From the NCBI RefSeq assembly GCF_000005505.3, contig NC_016133.3:21540555-21604554 (forward strand): a stretch of 64,000 nucleotides of DNA, in the 5' to 3' direction. Below are positions 36,301 to 50,031 of the stretch, one piece after another. The notes beneath the pieces were generated by a model. The model had not been told where the DNA came from. It did not search any database and worked only from the letters and a program-made list of their open reading frames with translations. The position numbers were made by a program, and so were the translations under genes. Position 1 is the stretch's first letter. Every line of letters begins with the position of its first letter. This DNA comes from Brachypodium distachyon. Lineage: Eukaryota > Streptophyta > Magnoliopsida > Poales > Poaceae.

Positions 36301-36890
36301 TTGTTGTAAGCTTCTAAATGTTATTTTCATATTTAAAAATAATTCGGGCTCCGCGGAGCCTTTAATACTGACATTAGAAGGTAGAAACTATAGCAGGAAC
36401 TGTTGTGTCCCTAAACTGAACTGTAGCTTAATACTTAATGTTGGTTTCAGTATTAAGTTACAGTTCAGTTACACCATAAAGTGCAATATTAAGTAAGTTA
36501 CACAAAACCACATCTAATGTTGTAGATGTATAACCTTTCCAGCTTCTAGTTTAAGAACTAGATCTCTGTAAACCAACCAGACCATTGCAGTGAGGTGTAA
36601 TCATATGCATTATTTTCTCACTAACACAAACTTTTGCAGAAAGGCTCATGGAATAAAAAACCTACTACAATATTGGCTCCAAAGCTATAGCTGGGACAGC
36701 AATCATAAAATAAAATTTTGAAGACTTGATCACAAAAATATAGATGCTCTATTCTGATGTTACTGATATACCTTTCTTTCAGGTGGGATACATGTTACAT
36801 GATCGTGTACTCCGTCCTGCTGAAGTTGGTGTCACTGAAGGTGGTCCAACCGAGGAAATTACAGAAGAGAAGTCTAGCAAGTCGGATTAA
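33373..36890 (+). CDS. MGE1: Mitochondrial GrpE (Mge1-type) nucleotide exchange factor
   Basis: Five exons: 33373-33522, 34119-34583, 34688-34855, 35400-35528, 36783-36890, all phase 0 with GT-AG, 339 residues. GrpE speeds ADP release from mitochondrial Hsp70 during protein import and folding in the matrix. Residues 1-50 are Ala/Arg-rich without acidic residues early on, a matrix-targeting peptide; a low-complexity acidic linker follows. A coiled coil spans about 148-190 (LVLEKEELLKSKDEEIKDMK). The GrpE head contains GFSKSLLDVADNL, GVEKFDPLNENFDPNRH and, at about 305-322, VGYMLHDRVLRPAEVGVT, the GrpE signature. The start ATG sits in a good context (AAGATGG). Plastid CGE proteins are the alternative, but the C-terminal signature and leader fit the mitochondrial form. 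Intron 4 contains a MITE, a hairpin and a short tandem repeat. Confidence 0.95.
35556..35667. mobile_element. Stowaway-like MITE next to GrpE exon 4
   Basis: TTCCTCCGTTCCATAATTCT and the inverted AGAATTATGGAACGGAGGGAG arms, flanked by TA. 113-bp family. It begins 27 nt after the exon 4 donor. Confidence 0.9.
35951..36040. repeat. 45-bp tandem duplication in GrpE intron 4
   Basis: GCAGAACTATCTACTCCGTA starts at 35951 and again at 35996, with the same following CTAGTTCAACT. Two copies, nearly identical. Confidence 0.88.
36414..36470 (+). other. 22-bp-stem hairpin in GrpE intron 4
   Basis: 36414-36435 and 36449-36470 are reverse complements at 21 of 22 positions (AACTGAACTGTAGCTTAATA against its partner), with a 13-nt loop. 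It could be a small-RNA precursor or a MITE relic. No TA-flanked ends were seen. Confidence 0.6.
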
Positions 36891-37584
36891 ATTCGATCTC
36901 AGATCATCTGCCTTCGGGCACGAGTGTGATTGCTCTGAACATAAAAAGGGAGACACAGTGGTGCACCAACCGGTGGACGAAACAGCGGTGCATCCACCTA
37001 TGGACAAGTTTTCTTTTTAGGCTCGACAGCAGATCCCTTTCATGGATGCTTGTTATACTCATATCATTTTTGTTGTGATGAGCATGCGATACTTGCCTAG
37101 GTCTAGATCTGCCACCTTTTGTTTTTTATCCGACCAGAAGTGATTTCTGGGCTAATTTTTTGTTTGTCAAACTCGTTATCACGGATATGCTATTTGACCT
37201 CTAATCTTATCTGAAGTTCGAACCACGATACTCCCTGCTGTTAAAAAATGATAACAATTTCATGGTTAGGGGTTACAGATTTTCTCTTCAATCTATGTTA
37301 CGCTTGGGCCTCGTTATCTTACATGGATTTGCAGTGCATTTTTATCCAAACGGAGAGTTTGAAAATGTGGCGTTGCAGGTAAATACGACCCAGCAAAATA
37401 ATTTGAAAGCCTGAAATGACTATGCCCTGATTCTGCATATAAGATGTTCTGGGTTTGTCCGACCAAGCTAATTGAATCTGCCGTACTGTAAAACAACTTG
37501 ATAAAAAGCATGTGCCCTGCTATCTGCCTTGGAGGCGTTATTTGCCTCCCACTGTTCTCTTTGTTAACCCTAACGAACAAACTG
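36891..37584. other. GrpE 3' flank
   Basis: Presumed 3' untranslated region and spacer. It contains, at 37268-37299, a 32-bp stretch identical to part of the last exon of the gene at 40057-42318. Confidence 0.5.
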
Positions 37585-39500
37585 CCATTAATCTTAAGTG
37601 GGTATTGCATGCTTTGAATAGGTTTCTGGCATGCACATTAATTATTCAAAAGAGTGAGCTAATTCCTATTGGTTTCGACTCTTTTGAAGTAGCCCCCTTT
37701 AAATCCATTTTTGGCTGCACCTTGGGGAATTTTCCAATAAAAAATATCTAGGTATCCCCTTGCACTATAGGTCTATGACAAACTCAAGAGGGAGGATATC
37801 CAACCACTTGTTGACAAAGTCCTGAAGAGAATGGCTGGCTGGAGAGGGAAGCTGACCTTGATTAAATCTTGTCTGGCACCATACCTATTTATCTGTTGTC
37901 CTTTTCCCCGTTTCCCAAGTGGGCTTTAAACCTTATTATGAACTCTCAGATGGCACACTGCCTCTAGAGTGATTTTGAAGGGCATAGAAAACTGAACTTA
38001 GCAAATTGGCTTCTCATCTTTATGAAAAAATATTTTTGAGGTCTAAGCACCCCATCTCTGAAAGATCTTAATATCTGTTATTAGGTTCCCGGTTGAAAAT
38101 ATATTCTCTTGCCGAAGAGAAAATCTGGAAAACTATTGTTGACAACAAGTACAACACTTGTAGCCAATATTGTTTTTGTAGCAAGGAGGTTGGGGTGTAC
38201 AGATTCAGGAAAGGGGTGATGTATGCTGTCCAGGCTATCAAGTTTGGTCACAGATGGTCTGTTGGAGAGATGGTAGGAAAATTCTTTTTTGTGAAGACAT
38301 CTGGTTTGGGTCCTCCCCTCTATCAATTCAACTGAAATCTTTATGTGATCAGCAATGAGCAATGTGCATGTTGCTTCTGTCTGGGACTACTTTAATGCTC
38401 TAAGGATTTTCAGTGCCCTCCTGATGGAACAGTGGTATGAGATTGAACAGATTGCTCAGAGTGTTAGATACACCGATGATTCTGATGTTTTGATTTTGAT
38501 GTATAGTAATAATGGTTTATATTCCTCTAGTTCTTTATAAGCCATCATTATCCAATCAACATTCCTGTTGTCTGGTCCTTAGTGGTTCCCCCTAGGATAC
38601 ATGTCTTTCTGTGGCTTTCTGCTCACAACAAGATCATGACCAAAGGTAACTTAAAAAGGAATTTGAAAAAAAAAACAGAATTATGTAGGTGCTTTTTGTG
38701 ACGAATGTGAGTCAGTTCAGCGCCTCTATTCTTTTATTGTGTTGTGCCCAAATCTATTTGGACACATATATCTCAGTTTTTTGGCAGAAATTTAGGTCAA
38801 AATTTTCTGTCTATTTTACAATGTTTGGTTGCTAATAAGAAACTTTCAATGATGAATGTAGTATGTGCATATGTTCTTTGGAGTCTATGACCCATAGAAA
38901 TGACATGATTTCTAACCTCTCTTCTTGGTCTGATAATTTCAAGAAGATTTGGTACTCCGTCCAACAAAAGATGTCTCAAATTTGTAAAAATTTGAATGTA
39001 TCTAGACATGACTTAGTGTATAGATGCATTTAAATTTAATCAAGGTTGAGACATCCTTTGTTGGACGGAGGAAGTAGCTTTTTTTTAAGAGAAGAAGATT
39101 TGGTAGCTAGTCCTGAAACGTATAAAGAAATGGAATATTTTGTTCAAGGAGGATCATGATGGCTGCCGTATGCCAACAATCTCCCAGAATATCAGCAAAC
39201 CTCATTTGGTCACATGGAAGTAGGCTGTAATAGCTTTTAGCCCCCCTGTGGTGACTACTATTGATAGCAATGCTCTAGCTGGGAGCGGCTCGAAGATATC
39301 CAATGAAGATGTTCAGGTCCCTTCCCCTGCTCAGTTGAAGCTCCTCTGTGCCAGTCCAGTTTCTGTTCTGCCGATCTCTAATTTGGGCACTGCGGGGAAA
39401 ACTGCGAGGGGTGTGTCTGTTACACATGTTTGAAGCGCAAGAAGCAGTCTGAAGTTTAATCTGGGGGCGCGCCCTTGCTAGTGAAGTTGTTCTGTTCTGT
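37585..39500 (+). mobile_element. LINE fragment: RT C-terminus and zf-RVT
   Basis: Translated with frameshifts on the plus strand: LKWVLHALNRFL and SELIPIG, a broken YLGIPL block, RMAGWRGKLTLIKSCLAPYL, then VPPRIHVFLWLSAHNKIMTK, a cysteine cluster and LWSLWLTRNDM. This is the order of the RT thumb, zf-RVT and tail of grass LINEs. A MITE interrupts it at 38955-39074. Many stops; inactive. Confidence 0.82.
38955..39074. mobile_element. Stowaway-like MITE inside the LINE fragment
   Basis: CTCCGTCCAACAAAAGATGT and the inverted arm ending TTGTTGGACGGAGGAAG, flanked by TA. Same family as 30804. The host sequence AAGAAGATTTGGTA is present on both sides (38941-38954 and 39092-39105). Confidence 0.88.
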
Positions 39501-40056
39501 TACATTTTAACTACCGCACATTATTTCTTATTTCGACCTGCATGTTACCTTTAAGACTGTTGTGATTGTGATATCATAGATATTACTACATTTTCGTATA
39601 AACTTGGTCAAATTTGATGAAGTTTGATTTACAACAAATGTAGATTATCTTGTATTTAGAAACCGAGGTAGTGGTTTACATTTTCTTCATGTGCAAACCA
39701 AGTTTGGCTTAATTTCTTTAACACTTTGCTGGGATGTAAGCACTCAAGCACGGCATGCCTAGGTAACTTGCTTCGTTGAATTTTCAGATATCTCTAGCTG
39801 TATCTTAACTAATGTTGTGTTCACATTGTTATAAATTGCTCCATTCAAACATATATACTCCGTAAAATAAAAGCGCACTTTGCACATGCCAATGCATAGA
39901 TATTTTCATTAACATCAATGTTTTACACTTGACTATTGTGAGTTCTGTAATAAATTCTGTTGAGCTGTTTGTCTTGATGAAAATATTCCAGAAAGTTACA
40001 CAAATGGCCCAAAGGCAAATATAGTAAAGAATTCCAAGGAATAGATGAGCCGCCTG
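39501..40056. other. Spacer with a Stowaway relic
   Basis: 39600-39672 (TTTGATGAAGTTTGATTT, then TTAGAAACCGAGGTAG) looks like half of a decayed Stowaway element. No gene. Confidence 0.4.
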
Positions 40057-42318
40057 TTACATTCTCATCTCAAGGTCAGGGGTTACAGATTTTCTCTTCA
40101 ATCTATGTTCTGTTCGAGCTTCATTTTGCTCGCCTGTATCACCTTCATCCTCATCATCAGGGTCCTTCGGACCTAAGTTTAAATTTAGGTCGGTCCCACC
40201 ACCATTATTGCCAGAATCTCGAGCCTCATCCGATGCCTGAAATAGGACATGTACGCTCAATTTTCAATTTGAAGAGGAAATAAGGAGAAACAAGTCATCA
40301 GCTAATTGACGGGGAAAGTGGTTTGCGCTGTGGGTAGAGCAAATACACATGGTCTCTCATGTAAAATAGTTGGTAAAAGGATCACCAAAATCGATCTAAA
40401 AGAGAGACAAAAGTAAAGAAAATTACAGAAACTTCAAAAATTCTTCATAGAACAACAAATACAGGGAACAAATATTGCACAATGAACACCATTAGATGAT
40501 TGCTGCCTTACTAGAAAACAAACAATTTTCAAGTCTAGTCTATAGCATCAGAAAAATGTACTCACTTTTGTAGTTATAGTCTACACTGAGTACCAGAAAG
40601 AACGATATTGTATATATTTCAACATACTTAAAAATACCGTCCAAACAAGCTATTAGAGAAAGACATTTTCCTTTGAAATGAAGTGGTACGGTTATGTGAA
40701 CTAGTGCTACCACCTCTTATGATCTATGGTGTCACAAAAAAGCCACATATAATATGAAGCATAACATTATACCAACTATTTGCAAACAGGCATATAAAAT
40801 TTCTTGTGAGAACGATCACGAATCAAGAATCATCATTGACAATTTCAGGAAATATTTTAAGCGGTAAAGAGCTGGATGCTTTGCTATGCTAAGCTATGAG
40901 CCAGTGTACTACAATGGCAGATACGTTTTTGGATGAATCAAGATAATCAAAATCCAAAGAAGATCGCTGTTGTCAAATACTGTAAAATGACATTTGTTGG
41001 GACATGGGAGCTAAACATTTTTGTTTGTTTGTTAGTTTGATCGTTTGTGAACATTACTGAATTAAAGAAGATAACCACTGCAAACTAATAGTACATCTGA
41101 CTAAGAGCAATTTTACCTGTGATTCATCCATGGGCGTATCATCAATATTAGTTTTCCCATTAGATGGCTCAGTTTCAGTGGATGAAGGATCTCCATCATT
41201 AGCCTTATTCTCATCGTCAGATTTGGCAGATTCTTGCCTCTGATCTTCAACTATAGAAACCTGCAGTGTGGCGAGATTGAATTAAAGCAGGCTGACAAAA
41301 TATCAGAAAAAACAAACATGTGAAAACGCCAGAGTTCCAGAGGGTAAATGTTGTCACGAACAGGGAGTGAAGTAGTTGGCAAAAGTAAGTAAATGCACCC
41401 CAAGACTGAACATAATATTAAATGTATTCATCAATTTGATCAAATCAAGATTATATTTAAGATAAGCAAACAGCCAGGCGTCTCTACACTGAAGTTGAAC
41501 TACAATTCAGAAGAAAAGACTGTAAATAGTCAAAGGGTCTTGCGGATGCTTTACCCAAGTAAGTTGCCGTAGCCACCACACTGTAAAATAAACTCAGTTT
41601 GGGAGCACCACACTATAATGCTTATTATCCTACTAAACAATCAGTGGTCAAATTAGATGATGCACGATTAACACTGCCAATCAAGTTTAGCAATACTAGT
41701 GAAATTCTAAACTCCAGGCTAATTTACTTAAACACCATAGACGTACAATTACCCAACTCGCAAACGTACAACTCTATTGTAAAGTAAACTTAGTTTGGCG
41801 TGGTCAGTTTCCGGGGCTATTTGCAGATCATAATATTTCAAACCCGTTTCAACCATATGGTCCCCAGTGTTGCATATCATCCCAAAATTCCCCTGGTTCA
41901 ACAGTTCAGTTCGACCAAGATCTAAAAAAAAGCTCAATCTTTGAGCGCGCAGACTAAAAGAAACGAACCCATCGTAGCCCCAGAAACCGACCACACCAGA
42001 CCCAAGAATTACATCAAGAATCCTCACCGGCACGTACCGCCGTCTTCTCGTGGCCGTCTCCGCAGCCGCCGCCGCCTGCTCCCCATCTCCTTCCCCTGCT
42101 CCTCCGTTGGCGCCGTTCAGCGGGGTCCATTTGAACAGGACCAGGTTATTCCCGCGGGATCCGGCCGCGGTGGAGGAGGTCGCGGCGGAGGCCGCGGTGG
42201 CCGCGGCGGCGGCGATGGGGACCCACTCCTTGCGCCACTTTCTAACGGGCCCGGTGAACGTCGTCGCCGGGCCGTAGCGGGCCGAAGAGCGCCCTAACCG
42301 AGCGCCCACGCCCTCCAT
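40057..42318 (-). CDS. Plant-specific small protein with an EAR-type LxLxL motif
   Basis: Three exons: 42318-42028, 41260-41117, 40236-40057, all phase 0 with GT-AG, 204 residues. The N-terminus ([20 protein letters not shown], then [12 protein letters not shown]) and [10 protein letters not shown] are a conserved head found in a small plant family that I recall from ripening-regulated transcripts (DDTFR-like); that name is from memory and tentative. The middle is acidic and Ser/Asn-rich. Residues 161-167 read DLNLNLG, an EAR-type repression motif (LxLxL), which in plants recruits TOPLESS corepressors. A basic C-terminal stretch (HRLKRKS) could be a nuclear signal. No DNA-binding or enzymatic domain was seen. 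It is convergent with GrpE and divergent from the TBC gene. Confidence 0.78.
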
Positions 42319-42669
42319 GCCAGGGAATTCCTGTGACGCCGCGGCGGCGGAGGTGTCCTTCTGCGGCGAGGCGGGTACGAGCGCGGGTAGGTTACGATTG
42401 GGTACACGGAAATAATTCGCCGCGAGGGAGATCTAGCACGAAAGGTTGATACCAAGTGGGAGCGGTTTCGCAGCGACCGTGGGATCCGTCCGTATGTGGG
42501 CCGAGCACGGCAGCTGTTTTTCAAAATTACCAAAACAAGCACTTGTATGACATAGGGGCCCACTTTGCAATATACGCATTAAATTCGGACCCGACTTGGA
42601 TACATTTGGTTTGGTTTGAGGTTAAAATAATCACGTTACCTAAGAGGTTAAAATAATCAGGTTACCTAA
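42319..42669. promoter_or_regulatory. Upstream region of the EAR-motif gene
   Basis: GC-rich near the gene (GCCGCGGCGGCGG), then AT-rich. A 26-bp tandem duplication (GGTTAAAATAATCA + GTTACCTAAGA) lies at about 42620-42671, adjoining the Harbinger end. Confidence 0.4.
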
Positions 42670-44133
42670 GAGCATCTCGGATCCCACATAATCTGAACCT
42701 GAAAAACTTTTTTTCCGTGAGCTGAATCCTCGTTTTGGGTGCGAAAAAGACCTGGCCAGAATTGAGTTTGCAGGATCTGTTCCGCCCATGGCCTGCAAAC
42801 CGCAAATATGCACACCGAAAACAAAAATTGAAACTTCGTTAGTTCACAATTCGACAGTTCATAGTCACGGTTCACAAAATACTTGCGCATATCATAGCGC
42901 ATCACATGAAAGCTCAAATTAAAACAACCAAATGTTGTTGCTTTACGGTGGAGCAGAAGTAGCATCGGCGGCAGAAAAGGCTGCGGCAGCAGTCGTGGTA
43001 GCTCTAGCTTGGCAGCGACGCAGCATGATGTCCTCCTTCTTCATCTGCCACCACTGTCGGCCGAGTTCATCAAAGGGCGTTAGGATCCATCGTCATGACT
43101 CTGTTCTCCTCCTCCTCCAAATCCTTGGCCGCTTTGGCCTCCTCAGTTGCAGTCCGTCGTGCATCGATCTTCGCCCTCTCTTCCTCAATTGCAGTCCTCC
43201 GGACGTCGATCTTCGTCCTCTCTCGATCCACTTCTTTCACCACTTGCCACTTCTCCAATTTGTGCGCATGCTTCTTGTCGGCCAATGCAAGTTTGACCTC
43301 CAATTTCTTAGCCGCGGCAATCTCTTTCGGTTTCATCAATTCATCAAATTTGGTCGTCAAACTAGAGGTCTCTCTTTGCTTCTTCAACCTCTCCTTCTCT
43401 GTATTCCTTCCATCCGGCCTGCGCGGGTTCTTTCCACCCTATGGTGCATCACTATCATCATCATCATCCAACTCAACGAAGGATCCTTTCTTCGGGGGTG
43501 TTTCTTCATCCCTCAGTCTCCACTTCTCGCTATCCTCTAAAACCTTCCAACAATGGTGGAGCATGAAAGGCCTCCGCTTTGACGCCGGCATCTCCTTGTA
43601 CCTCGCCATTGCAATCTTGTCATGCAAATGGAAATAACAATCAAAATTGTCCAATGGGGAGAATCAAACAAACATGTATTGACTCAATTTCACTCACATA
43701 ATCATCAATTCGGCACCCGCTTGGTGGCGCATGCTCCAAACAACCACTCCACCGACTGCAACAAGTCTTGATCGTCTCAAATCTTCCTTGGAGTGACCTC
43801 AATTTATGCGCCGAAGGAACCTCCATCATACAATGATATTTGTCCTCGATCCTTTGCCAATACTTCTTGCCGGATTGATCATTTTCGGACAAAGCATGAG
43901 CGATACACTCTCAAATGCTCTCACCAATATCACGTCTTTGACTTCGGAGTAATTGCTCGCCCGCGGAGCCAATTTAGGTTGGGATCCGTCGAAAACCCCT
44001 CCTCTATCTCCTCAAGATCATTCTCCTCTCCTCCCTCGGCTCCCTCTTCACCCCTGGCGCCCTCGGTACCCAATCCAGTGTCATCATAGTCCTCTAAAGG
44101 CGCCAAATCGATGTACACCGTATTCTCGTGCAA
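42670..44133 (-). pseudogene. Broken Harbinger ORF1 (Myb/SANT and NAM-associated type)
   Basis: The minus strand encodes, in pieces, FSTDPNLNWLRGRAI, ENDQSGKKYWQRIEDKYH with LRSLQGRFETIKTCCSRWSG (trihelix/SANT-like), an intron, then MLHHCWKVLEDSEKWRLRDE and a Lys/Glu-rich coiled coil, ending WWQMKKEDIMLRRCQAR near 42943. This is the second (DNA-binding) protein of grass PIF/Harbinger elements, often mis-annotated as a cellular gene. A TAG interrupts after DDDDDSDAP (about 43439) and a one-base shift near 43070 breaks the end. The right side is cut by LTR-like sequence at about 44130. The left end, GAGCATCTCGG after TAA (42667-42669), looks like the element's terminus. Confidence 0.75.
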
Positions 44134-45880
44134 TCAGAGGGGGGCGGGGGGGTGAATGCTTGCGCGCAAGCAAATCAAAACTTTTCCCGAAAGTTCAAAA
44201 CCTAAAACACGTGATAGTAAAACAGCCTTAACTTTCGATTGGATGAATAAAAAAATACGTATGAGTAGGTATTGAAATTATCTAACCAAAGAACCAAAAA
44301 GCAGCTCAATCGGATGTGTGAATCACAAGATATGATCAAAACAGTAAGAGCTGACAGAAAGTTACGAGAATCAATCTAGAACCAATTTCGAGGAATAACT
44401 AAAAAGATGAAGTAATCGTAGTCTTCCCTTGATCTGGTGGGAAACCTGCATCAAAATATTATGAACTTGTGATAAACCTACATCAAAGTGTTAGAAAGAT
44501 TTAGCACGAAGAATTCACGAAGATCCGAGAAAAATGGAGATGACACCGCCAACGAATTTTTTTATTGCAACGATGTCGATCGATTACAGAAGATGCAACC
44601 ATGCATCCAAAAACTCTCCAAGAATTGATCTAAATCCAAAGCTCTGAGTTCCCTCACGTCCTTGCTAAAACCCTAGCCTGGACGCCTCTATTTATAAGGA
44701 AAAATTTGCGACCCTAAACCGAGTTCGAATCCAACACGAACACCTGTGTCCCAGTCGTTACTCTGACCGTGGAGCCTGCATACGACCTCAGAAAGCAAAG
44801 TTGTTCGTCTCGACGACGCGCACAACTTTCGCGTGAACCACTTTTCCATCGGACTCGATCTTGAGGACCCTTTTGTTCAGTCTTTAACAACTCTCAACCA
44901 GCCAGGACTGGACCTGGATGTATTCACGTCGATGCCACTCCATGCCACCAACTCCTTGTGATGTCTTCAAAACTCGACCATCACGTGTCGAATATCTCCG
45001 TCGATGTCATTCCATGCCACCAACTCCTTGTGATGTCTTCAAAACTCAACCATCACGTGACCAATATCTCCAAGACTGTACATCTCCATCTCCGATATAA
45101 ACAACGTACGACAAACCGGTACCCTCCCGGATCATCGTAGCCTTTACTTCCATTGTTCCTTCGCACGAACGTCCCGCATGACCTTGATCCCTCGACCTCA
45201 ACTTCTCCCAAGCTTCGTCCCTCGATCCCATCATCGGCCACGTCCCTCAAGCTCCGGCAACACCTCAAAGCGAACAGACAAATAACTAGTACGAGCACAA
45301 GTCCACAACTTGACTGAGAGTAAGTTTCAACACAACTCACGCCACGTTTTCACATAAGAAACTAATGGATCAACATACCAATAGCAAATCACTAAGTCCA
45401 AACAAGATACATGTCATTACATAAGTATCCATATTATTCAAAATATCCACATCAATGTTTCACCTAAAACATTCGCCAATGTTACACATCACCTATGATT
45501 TCACATACTCGAGACTTTAGTCAAACTCGAGAACCATTACAGGTACAGTGTTTTGGATCATAAACCCTAGGATTACAATGCAACTCCTATAAATTAAGAA
45601 TTACAACGAAATCTCTAGAGACTTCTTCTCCATGGTATCGTTCTTTGCTCCATAAAATAATGTCAAGGCTTCAAAAAAGAGACCGCAATAAGACTGGAGC
45701 AGCAACATTGCCATTCGGATCTCTGCACGAACTTGACTACTTTCAAAGGTTTCGAAAAATCCGTTGAGTCGCTCATGCAAAAAGATGAGAAGCCTAGCAA
45801 TAGCCCAAGGGAAAATAGGCCCAAATCTGGAAGCCCAACGTTGAAACTGGTTAACAACAAGTTTTCCTTAGAAGAGTAAC
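44130..45880 (-). mobile_element. LTR-like retroelement segment, no coding region
   Basis: Read on the minus strand, this has a TATA-type TTATAAATAGAGG (about 44688-44700), an AATAAA near 44565, a run of C at about 44141-44152 (ATTCACCCCCCC-like) and a final CA at about 44130, all resembling an LTR. The region has short duplicated blocks (ATGCCA(C)CAACTCCTTGTGAT at about 44940 and 45015). No gag or pol frame is present. The right boundary is uncertain and no target duplication was found. It may be a solo LTR or a large non-coding derivative. Confidence 0.5.
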
Positions 45881-45889
45881 AAAAGTTTC

Positions 45890-46130
45890 ACGACGCAACT
45901 GGCTTGTTGGTAGAGGGGAGATCCAAAGATCGAGTGTTTGACTCCCATGTCCAACATATTTCGTTGGCTGGACTGGTTTCGGTTTTATTCGGTTTAACCG
46001 AAAGAAACCGAACCCGAACGGTTACACATTCTGAAAACCGGACCCGAAATAAAAAACCAGGAAAAACCGAAAGGTTTCGGATATTTTTTCGGTTTGTGGT
46101 TCGGTTTTGCACCGGGTGACCTGTATGGGC
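45890..46130 (+). mobile_element. Possible tRNA-derived SINE
   Basis: ACTGGCTTGTTGGTAGAGG resembles a pol III A box, and about 35 nt later GTGTTTGACTCCC resembles a B box (two mismatches to GGTTCGANTCC). The tRNA-like part is followed by a tail rich in TTCGGTTT and AACCGAA, partly palindromic. Not a functional tRNA: no acceptor stem closes. Tail end and target duplication not resolved. Confidence 0.4.
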
Positions 46131-47050
46131 CCGACTTTGGTTATCTGTACTCGCCGGCTCGCCGGACCACTAGAACTAGTTAGACGACGCATATTTGTTA
46201 CTAATACGTATCATCGAATTCATATTCAAAAAAAGTTTCCAATGCTGCAAAATTTATTACACATAATTTACATAATATTGGTCCTACCAACAATCAAAGT
46301 TAAACCTAAAAATAAATGGACACCCTTCTTTGTGAAAAATGAGATTAGTTAATTAAATTGTAAAGAAAATCTTGATCGTTACATTTGGCGGGATCTTAAT
46401 TCACACTCCAGAAGCAGATTCTCCTCCACGTGTAGCATTAATCACACAGCACCGACCGCTTGTTCCAAGAAACCGTCCTTGGCAACTAACCCTCTACCCT
46501 CCTTTCTGTTATGATTTCTTTACCCACCAACCGCAAAATATAAATGTGAACGTGCCTAGTTCTCCGAAAAGAAAAAGAAGAAGCTGAAATCAAATGTGAA
46601 CATTTTCTTTTCCCTATGATATCGGTCGCTGATAGTTGCGTCGACTTGGATGACAAGCTTCCGTCATAATCGAACGTGTTCAACACCTCCAAACCCCTTT
46701 TTATTATATAGTCAAATCCCTTTCGTATAATTTGCAATCATGCCTACCCTGGCTCATCAATTTGCAAAAAGACTTGTTCCTGTTTATTTGCTATCACATT
46801 TCAATTATTTTGAAATCCAATGTTCTTGGAGGGGAAACCTGCCAAATTTCTATCCGTTGGTGGTAGTTAAGGCTAAGGAGTACATCTTTATCCCGACACT
46901 ATTTTAGAGACAAGAAGCTGAAATGTTCAACGGGAGAAGGTATTCTGCATAAAAGCTAGCTACCAATCCCCCACCTTCTTTCTCGAAAGCTGTCATCATT
47001 GCCAGAAGCTCGAGAGATAGGATAATCCAGGAGAAAACATCACCGCGAAA
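46131..47050. other. Spacer upstream of the TBC gene
   Basis: No gene or repeat end recognised. Confidence 0.4.
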
Positions 47051-47370
47051 GATTCAGCATTTGATTATCCCCGCCCCGGTGCTTGACATGGAACTCCCAA
47101 ATCCCAATTGGTGAGAGCGATTAGGCCTCCCAAAAAAGGGTCAAAGAGGAGGAGGGGAAAAGGAGGAGCCATTTTTAGCCGTTGCGAGGAAGCTGGTCGT
47201 CGGTGTTGCTGCTCCCAATCTGATATCGTCGGTGTTTGCTCCGCCTCTTGGGTTCTCGGACCGAATATCCACAAGAGCAGCACCGGCCGAATCCGCTCTT
47301 CTTGGTTCTTGAGCAAGAGATCGGCTAGCCTAGCCAAGAGAAGATCCGTGCGGATTCTCGAAATCTGCAG

Positions 47371-47503
47371 GTAATCTCAACCCCCCCACCCGCCCTCCTA
47401 TTCTCCCTACTTTTCGAAATAAACTTGTGTTCTTTCTTGCACCTAGTTGCGGTTGGTGTTTGATGAAGTGCCATCAACTTGTGGTTTGCTGCGATGGTTG
47501 CAG
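47371..47503 (+). other. Probable 5'-leader intron of the TBC gene
   Basis: CTGCAG/GTAATC at 47370/47371 and GGTTGCAG ending at 47503 give a plausible leader intron. The upstream part (about 47100-47370) would be a leader exon. It contains no start codon that extends into the protein. Confidence 0.5.
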
Positions 47504-47630
47504 GGGTCTCAACAACGAGAAAGGAAACCAAGAAAGCAACACGAAAAAAAAGGGTTCATTTCGGAGTGGATTGATATAAAGATATACTATATACATACAT
47601 ATATTAGCACATAGATTTGGGGACAAGACT

Positions 47631-49886
<2,256 letters not shown>

Positions 49887-49921
49887 AGTGTAAAAATAGA
49901 TTTTGTGACACTGAAGCCCAT

Positions 49922-50031
49922 GTGGGTTTTTTAGAAGACAAGACGACACGGTGAAGCCATACCTGATCAGACTGTGTGGGGTTTTTTAAAAGACAAGACG
50001 ACACGGTGAAGCCATACCTGATCAGACTGTG
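49922..50031. repeat. 55-bp tandem duplication in the TBC 3' region
   Basis: GACAAGACGACACGGTGAAG occurs at 49937 and 49992, each followed by CCATACCTGATCAGACTGTG. Two nearly perfect copies begin 35 nt after the stop codon, so they are probably in the 3' untranslated region. Confidence 0.92.

Noticed and set aside
43070..44133. Host gene annotated as NAM-associated or glutathione-transferase-like
   Set aside because: The domain set belongs to Harbinger ORF1; a stop and a frameshift are present and the 5' end is cut.
45900..45965. Functional tRNA gene
   Set aside because: A and B boxes are only approximate and no acceptor or anticodon stem closes.
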